Origin: Ceratodon purpureus
Taxonomy: Eukaryota > Streptophyta > Bryopsida > Pseudoditrichales > Ditrichaceae
DNA: 64,000 nt
Direction of reading: 5' to 3'
NCBI GenBank assembly: GCA_014871385.1
Contig: CM026429.1
Span: 8,923,075-8,987,074, forward strand
The notes below the pieces were generated by a model. The model was not told the origin of the DNA and searched no databases. It saw only the letters and a program-made list of their open reading frames with translations. This document shows positions 9,908 through 22,129 of this stretch, in pieces; the stretch's first letter is position 1; every line of letters starts with the position of its first letter. Made by a program: the position numbers and the translations under genes.

Positions 9908-11803
9908 ATCCAATTTGGGTTTTGGGATTAGATGAAGAAGTAAAAAGTAATATTCTTGCGTTTAATTTTTTGAGGAGGTGAATTTTACTAGAAACTAATT
10001 GTGTGAATTTTTTGGTGGATTTACAATTTTGTGGGAAAATTTTATTGACAAATGTGTTTTCCTACAAAAAAATGCATTTGGGCACGAAATTATTTTTTTG
10101 GTGGATTGACAATTTTGTGGGAAAATTTTATTGACACAAAAAAATCACTCTCAAGGTAATTTTTGAATTTTTTTATTGTGATTTATTCTTGACCAAATTC
10201 CTACTCAAATTACCAAGTTATCCAAGTTGAAGTATATATGAGTTTTATAAGGACATGCTTCAATGTTTGACAATAAAAAGTTCCAGGGTTAATGAAAAAC
10301 ACATTAAGTCCATACAGATTTTTATGATCTCACAAATGAAAAAAAATTGACGATCCAATTTTGATATATGAGTAGTAATTATAGTATGTCAAGTTAATTT
10401 TAAGATCTTATGACTAAATTTATTTAAAAATGCTTAGATTGAGATGTATCAAATGGAAAGTAGAAAATAACCAATTTTGGCAGTTTTACTCCAAAAACAG
10501 CAAGGAAATTTAAGGGTTATTTGTTGTTGGATTCATAATTGTTGGAATATTGCCTAGGTGTAAGATGGAAGGCTTATTGTCAATTCAGAACCATTTTCTG
10601 CAGGTTCTGATTTGCCTTCAAAATTCATTTTCAATGATTTCAAAAAAAAATTAAAATATGCTTTTGAAACTCAACTCCTTGACACCATAGAATTTCCAAT
10701 TACAATACAAAGTAAATTTGAAATTTGATGTTCCAAAGAAGACTACAAACGCCAGATACAACCATAATCTGCTTTCATTTCTAGATGTATATTTTGGTTG
10801 TTACAAGGTATCAAGAAGAGTTCCATATTTAAATTTCATGCAACCAATTACATATGTATTATGTAGATTTTTTTCTTATTCAAATAACTTTCAATTATCA
10901 AAGTTATTTAACATCATCCCAAGGAAACGTTGGTACCATGCAAATTCATGGAAAAAGATTAATGGATTCAAAAAAGTGCCCACATTTTACAAAAAATAAT
11001 TGTTCAAATCTAGAGCCTTCTTAAACTACAAATGCTTGTGAAATCTTCACAAGACTTTAGATTGAAGGAACATTGAAGCAACTAGATTTCCTATGGAATC
11101 TCCAGAATAATTTTAAATTAAATCAATCATTAAATAAAGAAAAAATAGTTTTTGGAAGTCTTATTTGCCTAAAGCATCAAATAATGTAAACATTCAGCGC
11201 CAATTGGAATTAAGAACAATTGAAATTATAACACTTGGTTTAAAAAGAATGCTAATTTTTTTTCATTTTTATATTCATGCATGTATGTTTTATAATAGTA
11301 AATATTACAACGTATGTCATTTGAAATGACATTTATCATCTATAAAGACCATTGATGTCTTTTCCCATAAAAATTCCATAATGTTATAACTATGCACATC
11401 ATTGTAAACTCACCAATGGGAATCATACACTAGAATGTTTGAACAAGCGTCTCCACAATGGAAAATGTAAAATGCTTCCTTGTGTAGATGTTAGGCCTTG
11501 CCATCTTTTTTGGGTTCTTAACTTTGCACTGATGTTGAGTAAGGTAGTAGTACAAGAAACCAATAAAATCAAAGGCATTTGGCTAATTAAATGGCACATA
11601 AAGAGTAATAAAAATACAAAAGGTAGGAAATATCGAGAATATGAACTAAAAAAATCAAATTTTTTGGAACTTTAATTGAATTATAACTAAATTTTCAAAG
11701 ATAAAAAATCTATAGTATCCATAACTAATAGTAGGTACTTGTCAGAACTACCACTATTAAGGCAAAAAAAGCAATGACAGAAAAATTATCAATATGCCAA
11801 TAA
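9908..11803. other. AT-rich spacer with a local direct repeat
   Basis: A block containing GGAAAATTTTATTGACA occurs twice, near 10006-10050 and 10096-10140, about 90 bp apart. No gene was recognised; the longest frame (10718-10999) has AT-rich random composition. Confidence 0.4.
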
Positions 11804-12052
11804 AGAGCCGCCGACACTTATGATGAGGAATCGGAAATGAGTATAAGAGCCACTGATACTTATGATGAGGAATCCGAAATGAGTGTAAGAGCCACTGACA
11901 CTTATGATGAGGTCCTGAGGAATCGGAAATGGGTGTAATCATCAAAGATAATAAATCCATAGTTCCAATAACTGATAGTAGATACTTATTAGCATGCCAC
12001 TAAAGAGCCACTGACACTGATGATGAGGAATTGGAAATGAGTGTAATCATCA
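11804..12052. repeat. 42-bp tandem repeat, interrupted
   Basis: Units starting AGAGCC(A/G)C(T/C)GA and containing TATGATGAGGAAT occur at 11804, 11846 and 11888, and again at 12004 after a spacer that itself resembles sequence upstream of the first unit (CCATAACTAATAGTAGGTAC versus CAATAACTGATAGTAGATAC). This indicates a small array that was then duplicated as a larger block. Confidence 0.8.
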
Positions 12053-14897
12053 ATTGTTAATGAAGGTCCAAAACAGCTGGTTGTTGGTCATTCTCAATTA
12101 TTGGCACCTCTATCTTATTACAATTCATAATGCTTGGCTTTGAATGTATTGTCCAATTAAAAAAAATTCATTGTCCTTTAATCGTTCCGTTATTTATTAT
12201 TGGAAATAAATATAAGAATTTTCACATTCCTTATGATTTCTATTTTTTGATTAAATTAAAAAGAAAGATATTACTTTGGTTATACTACCTCCATGTATAT
12301 GCAAAAATGGCCATAAAATATTGTTTTAAAGCTTCTCTCGCTAATACTATCTATCTTTGGAATTTGGATTTAGCATATTAACCACCAAAGTAAAGAATTC
12401 AATATCAAAATTATATATGAATCATTATACAATGTATTACTAAGATATAAAAAAGCTCTAGATTTAATGTACACATGACATATTTTATAAAATATTAGTG
12501 TGTACCCAAGGAAAGCATTGACTAGACAAAATTATATGTAAAATAGATAATATTAATAATTACAACGCCACCACTAAGGCGTGGCCAGAGAGTAGGCTCT
12601 AAGAAAGGCATTACAAAGCAAAGCATCGCATGATGAATTCATTGTATCACCATATTTGTTATTTTGAGACAATTTTAGAACTTTGAGACTTTTTGCCTAC
12701 AATTTCAGTAATTGTTTTGAGAGAATTTGAACTTTTTTTTACTTTCTAATTATAGATTATCCTTGACTCAAAGATAATCTTCCCATATATAGTCAAAAAG
12801 TTTTGGGCAAATATAGAATCAATCAAGAAATCAATGAAAAATCTACAGTCAAGCATTAAATTGAGACAATGAAAAGTCTCAATTTAACGAATATGATGTT
12901 TTGTGAAGAAACTATAAAAAGGGGCTTCAAACACAAACCAATAATCTATAACTTGGTCAACCTCACAAGGTATAGAGATGATATCAATGAAAATTACATT
13001 AAAGGCACTTACGTAGAAAATAGGCAAAATAAACAATGTCAATTGAACCAAGGTGCGGAGGAGAGTACAAAGGGTATGACATTGCTTACCAAGCCATTGT
13101 TACTACAAGTCTTGTTAATGAGTCATTAGTTATATTCTAAAGGAAAGAGAGAGGCCAATCAATTCCCAAGTACAAAGTGGAATTACATTTACAAACATGT
13201 ATGCATGTTTATGTTGTCAAGGCACCAACATTACATGGGATTGGAGGTCCATTGAAGCTTGATTCATTTGAGTTGGATAAAGATGCAACTAAATAGTGTG
13301 ACTTGTCTATTTTTCAAATACTTATGCTTGAATATGTCTTTCCAAGTCGCAAAAATTAACTTGATGATTTGCTTATAACTTGATGATTGTAACTTGGAAC
13401 TTGTCTCCAAGTCTCCACACATTCCCTCGTAATGTTTTATTCAAGAATGCTGAAGTATAGCAATGTTCTATCGAAGTATGTCACAATTGCTTTTTCTAGC
13501 AAGTCCTAGGGGATTTTTAAACATGTTGAATGCTTGATGTTTCAATTAAATCACCATCTTGAGTTGCATCACCAAATAGAAGTCCTTGTTCTAGTAATTC
13601 CCACATATATTAGTCTACACACATCTCCTCTCAAGCAAATCAACAGCAAAGACCCTACTTGACCATTCTTCACAATTCTTTGACAAAAACATTGTATTTG
13701 GAAGAATAATAGAATCAAGTCTACTAATTACAAATTACAATAATTTAGAAAGTACATAAATTAATAACTAAACACAATTGATTAAAATTTCCATTCTATA
13801 TGCAACTCCGGCATTCTTCTAAAATTATTAGCATTTAAAAAGAAGTCTAGTAAGGTTGGCATATCCAATATGGTTGGTAGTCTAATATGATTTCCTACTA
13901 TTCAACATAAAATTGTTGTCATTGAACCTAAATCCAACTCCCCAATAACATTTAATTTGATCGTTGGATGCATAAGATTATCATATCTATCTTGAAATTT
14001 CTACTTTATCACTTTTATCTATACTTTAATAATTCATAATTTATTCATGTCAACTCCAAAAATTACAAAATCACTTGAATTGAACTTTACCTGGATTGAA
14101 CTCTAGCTTGATTTTCAAACAAATGCAAGCCATTTTTGTTACTATGTCTTGTTTTCTAATGCGAGAATCTGCTTATTCCAGCCACAAATTGGTACCTCCT
14201 CAAGTTTATTTACTCATCATGTACAGTACTGCAGTACCCATCACAAGATGATGCCATGTGCAAATTCATCAAGTTACAATCACAGGGCTGCTGCACATAA
14301 GTTAACTCGCCCAGGAATGATAACTTGTCCCTTGCTCAAAGTCAAAAACATTATGAACATAAAATGCCTTCAAGCTTCAACTTTGCACTGAACTTTCATG
14401 GTTCCCACATGACAGAATCACCAATCTCTACTCCAAAGAACCAGTCACTTACCTGAATCTATTGTCACCAGAAACAGACGACCCCAAATTGATTCATAAT
14501 AAGTTGTGACTCCAAAATTATTAGCACTAAACTCATGGTCATTGAACTGATTCACCATTGTTCAATGTTCATCCACTGCATTAATTAGATACCATACTCC
14601 TGAACCCCTAATCAAGGCTCCTCTTCCACTCCTCCGCAAAGGTTTTTCCTCATGCCCATGAAGGGAAGCAGAGAATGGGAAGGTTTAGGAAGTTTTCAAT
14701 ATTTTCCCGACTCCTTTAAAATCATCTGGTCATGGCCATAGTTCATTGGTCATGTTCTAGTTCCTTCATTTAAAACTCGCCAATATTATGTAAATTTTTT
14801 CATCTATAACTTAAATTAAATTGGTGATCATCAATTTCAACTAGACAGTCTAGAACTAACTACCGTAGTACCATAGTACGTTCGTCCAAAAATAGTT
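12053..14897. other. AT-rich intergenic DNA, no gene seen
   Basis: No frame with recognisable protein features and no structured repeat were seen in this 2.8-kb stretch. Confidence 0.4.
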
Positions 14898-14940
14898 CTA
14901 AAAATTAAAAAATTAAAAAATTAAAAAATTAAAAAATTAT
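14898..14940. repeat. 8-bp AT microsatellite
   Basis: About five copies of TAAAAAAT in tandem, some 650 bp upstream of the pectate lyase ATG. Confidence 0.85.
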
Positions 14941-15597
14941 GAAGAAAAAAAAACAAAAATAGAATGAATTAGTTTTTTGTGATATTTTGTGCTTCTAAGC
15001 CATTTAAGTTCATATTACTGATATTATTGCTAGACATTTTTTTTTTGAGAAATTCAGATTCAAAGAAACAAACCTTTTAAAAAAAAAAATAATAATATTT
15101 GTTCGCCAGGTGGCAAACTTGCTATGTCGTTCCGGTACCCAATTTCTCCCCGTTCATTGAAGGGAAACTTTGGTTCCTTCTTTGTTTCCATTTAATTTAT
15201 TCCAAAGAAAAAAATAATAAAAAACCATCTACGAGATTCATCCAATCGGAATGAAATTCATCCAACCAGTTTCCGAGAAATCCGCTGAGGCAGAAGCCAT
15301 GGCAGGCTCTGGTGGTTGGCAGTGTTTATAAGGCTTCACTCGCAACGCAACTCATTGCAGCAGCCACACTCTGCCTTCCAGTACTCATTCCTTCCCCGCT
15401 CCACCTCCGCCATAGTCTTGTGTGCTACCAAGCTTCCCCCACTTCTAGCACCTTCAAGTCTCCCCGAGCTCATCGATCAGCTGCATTGCACATTGCACAA
15501 CATCATCATCAGACTCACAACTGTTTATTTCTTCACAAACTTGTGAAGAGTCTGTTTTTCTAGAGCTAGACTGAAACAGTTCCTGCACGTTGCTGAG
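14941..15597 (+). promoter_or_regulatory. putative promoter and 5' UTR of the pectate lyase gene
   Basis: TTTATAAGG at 15325-15332 has the form and position of a TATA box, about 270 bp upstream of the ATG. The stretch after it becomes C-rich and GC-richer (CTCCACCTCCGCC), as in a plant 5' leader. No specific factor-binding site can be claimed. Confidence 0.4.
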
Positions 15598-17469
15598 ATG
15601 GGGGGCTCCCAAGTGTGGCAACGGCTCTTAGCTTTCCTTGTCGTTGCAGCGCTGCTGCACTCATGCGTGGCTCTCAGGCCGTTGTCTTCGTTTTGGCAAT
15701 CTGAGCTGCCTGAGGAGAAGTCAGCTCCTGTTGCAGTTGTCGACAACGATGTCGACGATGCTGAACCGAGTACCGCTGAAACCAGGTAAAGTGCTTGTTT
15801 TTATGTCGAGTGATGTTGCTAAGAGCTCTTCGATCGTATTCATGTGGGTCAGGTGTGAAGTTTATGTTTTGAAGATGAGTTTAACATAGTGATAGTGGTA
15901 AATGCATGATGGTGTGATCGACGTTGCTGGTGCGTTTTGAAGTGACGTAAATCATTGAGTTGATATTGGTGTGTTTGAGGGGAGTTGGTAGTGTTGTGTT
16001 GAGAGACTAACTGTAGGCAGCATTGTGCTAGCTTCATCTTGTATGTAGTTTTAGTCACTTGCTGTTGTGGTTGAGCATTTGGAAAAACTTCCCGCCATTA
16101 GTGTGAGTTTTTTGGATTCTGAGTGGTGATGTGAATATTGGGTTGCAGCGGAAACCATACGCGGCGTGCTCTGGCGGGGTGCGGGACGGGGAACCCAGTG
16201 GACGACTGCTGGAGGTGCGACAGCGAGTGGGAAAGCAATCGCCAGGGGCTGGCGGACTGCGCCATAGGGTTTGGGAAGAACGCAGTCGGGGGGAAGAATG
16301 GGAAGATTTATGTCGTCACAGACGACACGGACAACGACGTTGTGGACCCTGCGCCGGGCACTCTGCGGTGGGGCGTTATTCAGGAGGAGCCGCTGTGGAT
16401 AGTGTTCAGTCGCAACATGAACATCAAGCTGAAGCGTGAGCTCATCATGAACAGCTACAAGACTATCGACGGTCGGGGCCAAAATGTGCACATTGCGGGC
16501 GGCGCGTGCCTTACAATGCAGTTTGTGAACAACATTATCGTTCACAACGTCCACATTCACGATTGCAAGGCTGCAGGGCCTGGTGACGTGCGGAGCTCCC
16601 CCTCTCATGCCGGACACAGGGGCAAGACGGACGGGGATGGTATCAATGTGTTCGGCTCCCGTGACATTTGGATTGATCATTGCTACTTCTCAAGCTGTAC
16701 GGATGGGCTCGTTGATGTCATTGAAGGGTCGAATGCTGTGACAATCTCCAACAGCTACTTCGAGAATCACGACAAAGTGATGTTGCTTGGTGCCCACGAC
16801 GGTGACAAAGAGGACAGGAACATGCACGTCACAGTCGCGTTCAACCACTTTGGTCAAAATCTCGTTGAGCGAATGCCGAGGTAAGATACTCGCACGAAAG
16901 CAGCGCTGCATGAGGCTTGTTGTTTTCTAAGAGATGGTTTTATGTGTTCGGGAAGGAAAGGGGCTCATTGATCATGGCTATGGCTTTTCTTGCAATGCTG
17001 CAGATGTCGTAACGGGGTCTTCCATGTTGTAAACAACAACTACGAGGGGTGGGGAATGTACGCCATTGGAGGCAGTTCTCAACCGACAGTTCTCAGTGAA
17101 GGAAATCGCTTCATTGCTCCTAACGGCGGTAACATGAAGGAGGTACAAATTTGGCTCGTGGATTCAGTTCACTATCTCTGGCTTCTCTTTGTGCTTCAAC
17201 CCTAATTCGATGGCATGAGAGGTGATGCTATTGCATTCTTGTTTTTTGCTCGAAGTCAATAATCCTCCTTTTTTCAACAGGTTACGAAGAAACTTGACGA
17301 CAGTGGAGACAATTGGAGATCTTCCGGTGACATTTTCCTTAATGGTGCTTTCTTCACCGCATCAGGAGCCTCCAGGTCTAACTTCTACGCCAAGGCCACC
17401 AGCTTCACCGCTCGCCCTGCGGTCATGGTACCCGCCATGACCAACGACGCAGGACCACTCCGTATCTGA
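15598..17469 (+). CDS. pectate lyase (polysaccharide lyase family 1), four exons
   Basis: Exons 15598-15785, 16149-16880, 17004-17142 and 17281-17469 join in phase (2, 2, 0) to 415 residues. All introns are GT-AG. Residues 1-25 form a signal peptide ([16 protein letters not shown]). The catalytic beta-helix follows: CWRC at 83-86, LADCAIGFG, the Ca-binding/substrate stretch [19 protein letters not shown] (W237-I-D-H-C241), [10 protein letters not shown], and RMPRCR at 304-309, the R-x-P-x-x-R motif holding the catalytic Arg. The family cleaves de-esterified homogalacturonan by Ca-dependent beta-elimination in the apoplast, loosening walls during growth or cell separation. Length is normal for plant members, and no key residue is missing. 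The next gene, the pectin methylesterase, converges on it and makes its substrate. The ATG is chosen because it directly precedes the signal peptide. Confidence 0.95.
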
Positions 17470-20181
17470 CCCAAGTAAAATCTACAGGCTTGGTCACGTA
17501 CATGCTATACTGAGCCAAGAACTTAAGGATCTATTGTCCCGTGAATGTACCTGATCAAGTACTGTATTGGATTGTTTGTGAGATATATAGCTATAATAGT
17601 AGGCGTTCCTTGTATTCGCAGTGTCCAGTGCTGGCCAGTTTTGGTCGACCTAGCTTAGAATGCAATGAGATGCAGAGAACTTCTCCGTGAAAATAACGTA
17701 GGGAAGAGATGATTGCTGGAGCACCTGGGTGAGGAGATGTGAGGATTTCCTCCATCTAGCAGCTTGAATACGTGCTGTGTTATGACCGAGCTTGTGGTGT
17801 AGGTCGGAGGAAGGACGGGAAGGACATGGCACCTTCATTGTTGGTAGTTTATTTACTCTGTTAATCCTACATTTTTATATTTCACTTGTAATTCCAAACA
17901 AACTCGACAAATGTTTCAACAACCCTCATAACTTACTGCAAGTCCTGCCTGATATCTTATCTGGAACTGCCTTCATGTAACCGACAATGGACGTATTAAC
18001 GAAATACAAAACACTGTTAATGTATCACTAATCATATCCACTCACAGTTTGATCCCTAGTACTAAACTTGAAATTTATTAATTTTCTCTGGTGTCCTTTG
18101 CATTATTCGTGAAAAGAAATTGTACCGACATAGGCCAGTCTTGCATCATGGGTGTCAGGACGCGCACCTAACTTGTGCTCATCAGTGCTGCTAGGGGCGC
18201 CCTGGCAGTCAGAGAAAATGTTGCAAGAGTCGGGAATCCGTCGTTGCATCTTCACTCAACCCTCACTCTGGAACCTCATTAGTCATGAGTCATGGCTTGT
18301 CCTTGACACCCTTCAACTCTACACCTCGAAGCCTCTTCGATGCCCTGCAAGCTGAGAGCAGTTATTCACCCTGAAATGTATGTCAGGTAACTTGTGTACT
18401 CGCTGCAACTCTGTCCCCACAGACAGCCATGTCGCCTGCCTTCTTTTCACTCCAATAACCCCCCATTACTTCTGTTTCACGTCAACCACCCTGCACGGTC
18501 GTAATTCGCATCTGACGGGTTACACAGGCGGTCAGAAACCGAAGAAATTCCCGCATTCTTACGTCATGTCTCCTCACCTCACTACACTCTGCTAACTTAG
18601 TGCTGAATACCAGATTGTTTAAATCTGTTCACTGATTGGGCCTCTTGTCTCATCCACACCAGACTGTGCCCTTTTCCAAGGGCTCTTAATGGCATACAGT
18701 CTGAATATGTAAGCAGGGAGTTAAAGAGGTGATGCAAATTTGCAAACATCAATATCGATAGGATGCACACAATCTGGTAGATAACAACTGATTGAATCAC
18801 TGCAAATTACACTTGTCACGCATCCAGAGGAAAGACTTGGGGGAAGGTCAATGTGGTTGATAGGTTGTTGTGTTATCGTGACGGTGTTGTTGTATTCATA
18901 AGTTGGCTGTCATGAAGGAATGTCTGCACCGTACACCACAAGTGCCTACTAAGACGGTGGTAGTCCAGAACCAAGTTTGATTCAATTATTATTAGTATTA
19001 TTGTTTCTGAACCTAAGTGAAGAATATATTTCTTCGCAGACTAAAACATATAATCTCAGTTATCTTTAGCGTTACCCAGCAGGGTAAGTACTCAATTTCA
19101 TAGATTATAGTTTACTGCCCTTATTGACATGTGCAGAGACTGAAACTCAAGCAGAGATGCCAGTGTACTCAAAGGATCACAGCATAAAAGGCTCACATGT
19201 CAAAATTGGAGCCTCGAATTTACACGTTCAATAACAGAAACCTGAACTTGAAGGTAGTATCTTCAATAAAAAAATCACAACCTACATTTGCAGATTATCT
19301 TGTACTGCAGGCTTACCGTAGTAGCAGCCTACGATAAACGACGTCTCTGAGAGGAACTTCGGAACTCGTTCAGTGAACATAGAGAACAGATAAGACCTTG
19401 TCAATTGGTTACCGATCTGTAATGAAGAGATAATCAACTGAGGTTCAAATTCTTCAGCTTTCAAGTACCCCGGCTTTATCAAAGAAATTATGGAAGTGGA
19501 TTTCAGGAACCTATTAATTCTCTGCGATTCGATGTCACCGTTCAGCTGTAGAATGAAAAGGTGAACCCAGTCACGTGAATACTCATCATAGTTCACGTTG
19601 ACAATATTCAGTTAATGATGCTCAACCCAGTGGATTGAATCACTGGATTCAAATTCCGCAATTGAGAACCACTTCCCGCTTTGGCAGAACAACTCTCAGC
19701 TGTTACAGACATAAGATATACACATCATTGCTTGTCGACCATAACCTGCCATCTTCAGACGATGAGTACTACTGTATCGCCCTAAGTTTCGGAGAATCTC
19801 TTCTCGAGGAGCCTTAACGAGCTTGCAGGCAGGTGAATCACCAGGCTATAATCAAACACCTAGCATTCAATGAACTTCACAACTTCAAACTTGTTGATCT
19901 GGAGAAGCTTTTTCAAAAGTTTACGGTTTCACTGACCAGTGTCTGATAACATTTCTAACATTTGAACCTGAAAGAAACCTCTACCGAACTGATGTTCTGA
20001 TATTGTCCTTCTGGCGCTTCGCTATATTTCAAAAGTAGATCAGTACTGCTTTTAACATAAGATCTTATTCGGGTATTTCGGAGGACAAAACATATGCAGT
20101 AGATTTATTCCAACCATCGACCGATGATTGCATTGGTTTTCGGAGAAAGGCACTCTGGACTTAAACTTGTGGCGACGAGGT
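17470..20181. other. intergenic region between two convergent pectin genes
   Basis: Contains the 3' ends of both genes. Frames such as 19282-19596 (-) and 18152-18595 (+) lack recognisable domains. Composition at 18120-18600 is C-rich compared with the rest, without an identified gene. Confidence 0.4.
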
Positions 20182-22129
20182 TCAAGGCTTCAACCATTCA
20201 TCTCCATCGACAAAGGAGAGGCTAAGGAATGGACGAGCCTGGACGTCGGTAAGCTCATGTGACCACGGCACTCGCCTTGTCAAATTGGCGCCCGGCCCAT
20301 AGCACTTGTATTGTCCAAACACCACTGTTCTGCAGAGCAATCCATTTCACAACTCAGTCAATTCTTCGGCACCCTCGAAACCGAAATTCACACCCAAGGT
20401 ATATAAAAACCTCTAATATTTGCTGTTAGAAATTGAGCGTTAGGGTTGCAGTGGTCTTACTGGTTTCGTCGCGGGTCGTTCCAGTCGGACCAGCCCGCAG
20501 GAATGACAATGTTGTCCATGTAGGTGTACGAGTACACGACGCGCGCATACGATCCCCATGCTCGTCCCAGATACAACAATCCGGAGCCTGTAACCCTACA
20601 GTTCAGAAAGGAGAATCCTGTGTCTTCCGAGGTGGTTTGTCTACTCTGCGCAGTCACGGATCCGAATGTCGTTTGCGGTATGGCGTGGAGGTGGCAGCTC
20701 TGGGTGAGTCATTCGCACGCCCACATCAATCAGATACAATGCCTGTTAAATTCAATACTCTTCCTAACTTCCTTTCAATCCTTTCTCTTGACAAGTTAGC
20801 CGTTGAGTTCCAGTGGGTTAAGTTTGGGTACCTCGTAGAGAGACAGGCCATCGCCGAAGATGAAGTCGATGGAGCCCTCGACGTAGCAATCTTTGAAGTA
20901 GTGGCGACCCTGATGGTCGTACAGAGTATCCTGACCGCTCACGAAGCGGCAGCCGTAGAATGCCGCGGTGTCGCCTGTGATTCTCAGCGCCACTGCTTGC
21001 TTCCCTACTGCTCCTGCTGGCGCAACTGGCGCCGTGTTCTGCCCAATATACGAGAAATAAGATTGTTATCACAAGGTTTGGTATCCGATGTGGTGGAATT
21101 CAAATGCTCCTTGATTTCATGACCGCAGATGTAGTACTCTCAGAGTAGTTGAAAGCTCACGACATTGAATGTGGCATGCTTGGGTTACACACTGATTCAA
21201 GAGCATTGGACATGATTCATTAGCTGATGTTCTAAACTAGCATCGTAGTACTGGATATGGAGTCCTAAGAATTTCAAGTGTCTGGTAGTTCCAAAGGGTT
21301 GGATATTGACATGCAGATCTAACTTGAATTTTTGGAGGAGATGCACGAGTACTAATTAGGAGAAGAATCTGTGAAGGTTGTGCGTAGATTCACCTGAAAG
21401 GTGATGTTGCGGGCGATGAAGTAATGAGCTTCAACTGCCACAGAGGCGCTCAAGTAAGTGCCAAGCTTTTTACCGTTCTTTCCGACTGTGGAAGCAGTGT
21501 CACTCCATTGCATGATTGTGTTGTTCCATCCTCTGCCCACTATTGTGATGTACGGTTTTGATGAGGGCACTAAGATTTTCTCCCTGCAATATTTGAATAA
21601 ATCCCCGTTGTTGAATTAGCCATAACCAATATATTTATGCACAGCTTTAGAAAAACAGAACATAAGAGATCGGCTTAACTTCTAATATATTCATGGCTTA
21701 CTTGTAGACGCCCGGAGCAACGATGATGTGCATCCTGCGGTGGTTGTTCACAGGAACATGATCAATGGCAGCCTGCACTGTGGTGAAGTGTCCGAATCCA
21801 CGCCTTTGATCCACGTAAATGGTCACCAGAGAAGTGACCCGGCTCTCCGCTCTGTCGAACATGGTATGATCTCGTTGACCCACCGCCTTCACCCACATGA
21901 GGAGCTGATTCTCCAGCAGAAAAATATTGCTGGAATAGTTGGCTTCACCAGGGAGACTCGCTTGTTGTAGCATGCTAGATCCTCTCGCGTCTCCGGCTGC
22001 CTCGGATCCAGATGTGATGTTGATCATGCTCAAGAGCATTAGCGCCGATGTTACAACTACGAAGTTGAAGCAACCATGGAGTATTTGATATTCTTTTTTA
22101 GTTCCAAAGAAGGTGAATACTATCGCCAT
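20182..22129 (-). CDS. pectin methylesterase (carbohydrate esterase 8), five exons
   Basis: Exons (minus strand) 22129-21702, 21583-21394, 21038-20832, 20699-20461 and 20329-20182 join in phase to 403 residues; every intron is GT-AG. The N-terminus has a hydrophobic segment ([15 protein letters not shown]), probably a signal peptide or anchor. Catalytic marks of the family: QAVALR (220-225), GQDTLY with Asp243, GSIDFIFG with Asp264, and LGRAWG with Arg321. The enzyme removes methyl esters from homogalacturonan in the wall, producing pectate and methanol. There is no N-terminal inhibitor-like PRO domain, so it belongs with the shorter plant PMEs. The C-terminus reads [19 protein letters not shown], as expected for the family end. 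It lies tail to tail with the pectate lyase, 2.7 kb apart. The model is complete, with no sign of decay. Confidence 0.94.

Noticed and set aside
16051..16680. Minus-strand 209-codon frame
   Set aside because: Shadow of pectate lyase exon 2.
19282..19596. 104-codon minus-strand frame downstream of the esterase
   Set aside because: No domain, signal peptide or splice support.
20433..21122. Plus-strand 229-codon frame
   Set aside because: Antisense to esterase exons 3 and 4 and the intron between them, which carry the catalytic motifs on the other strand.
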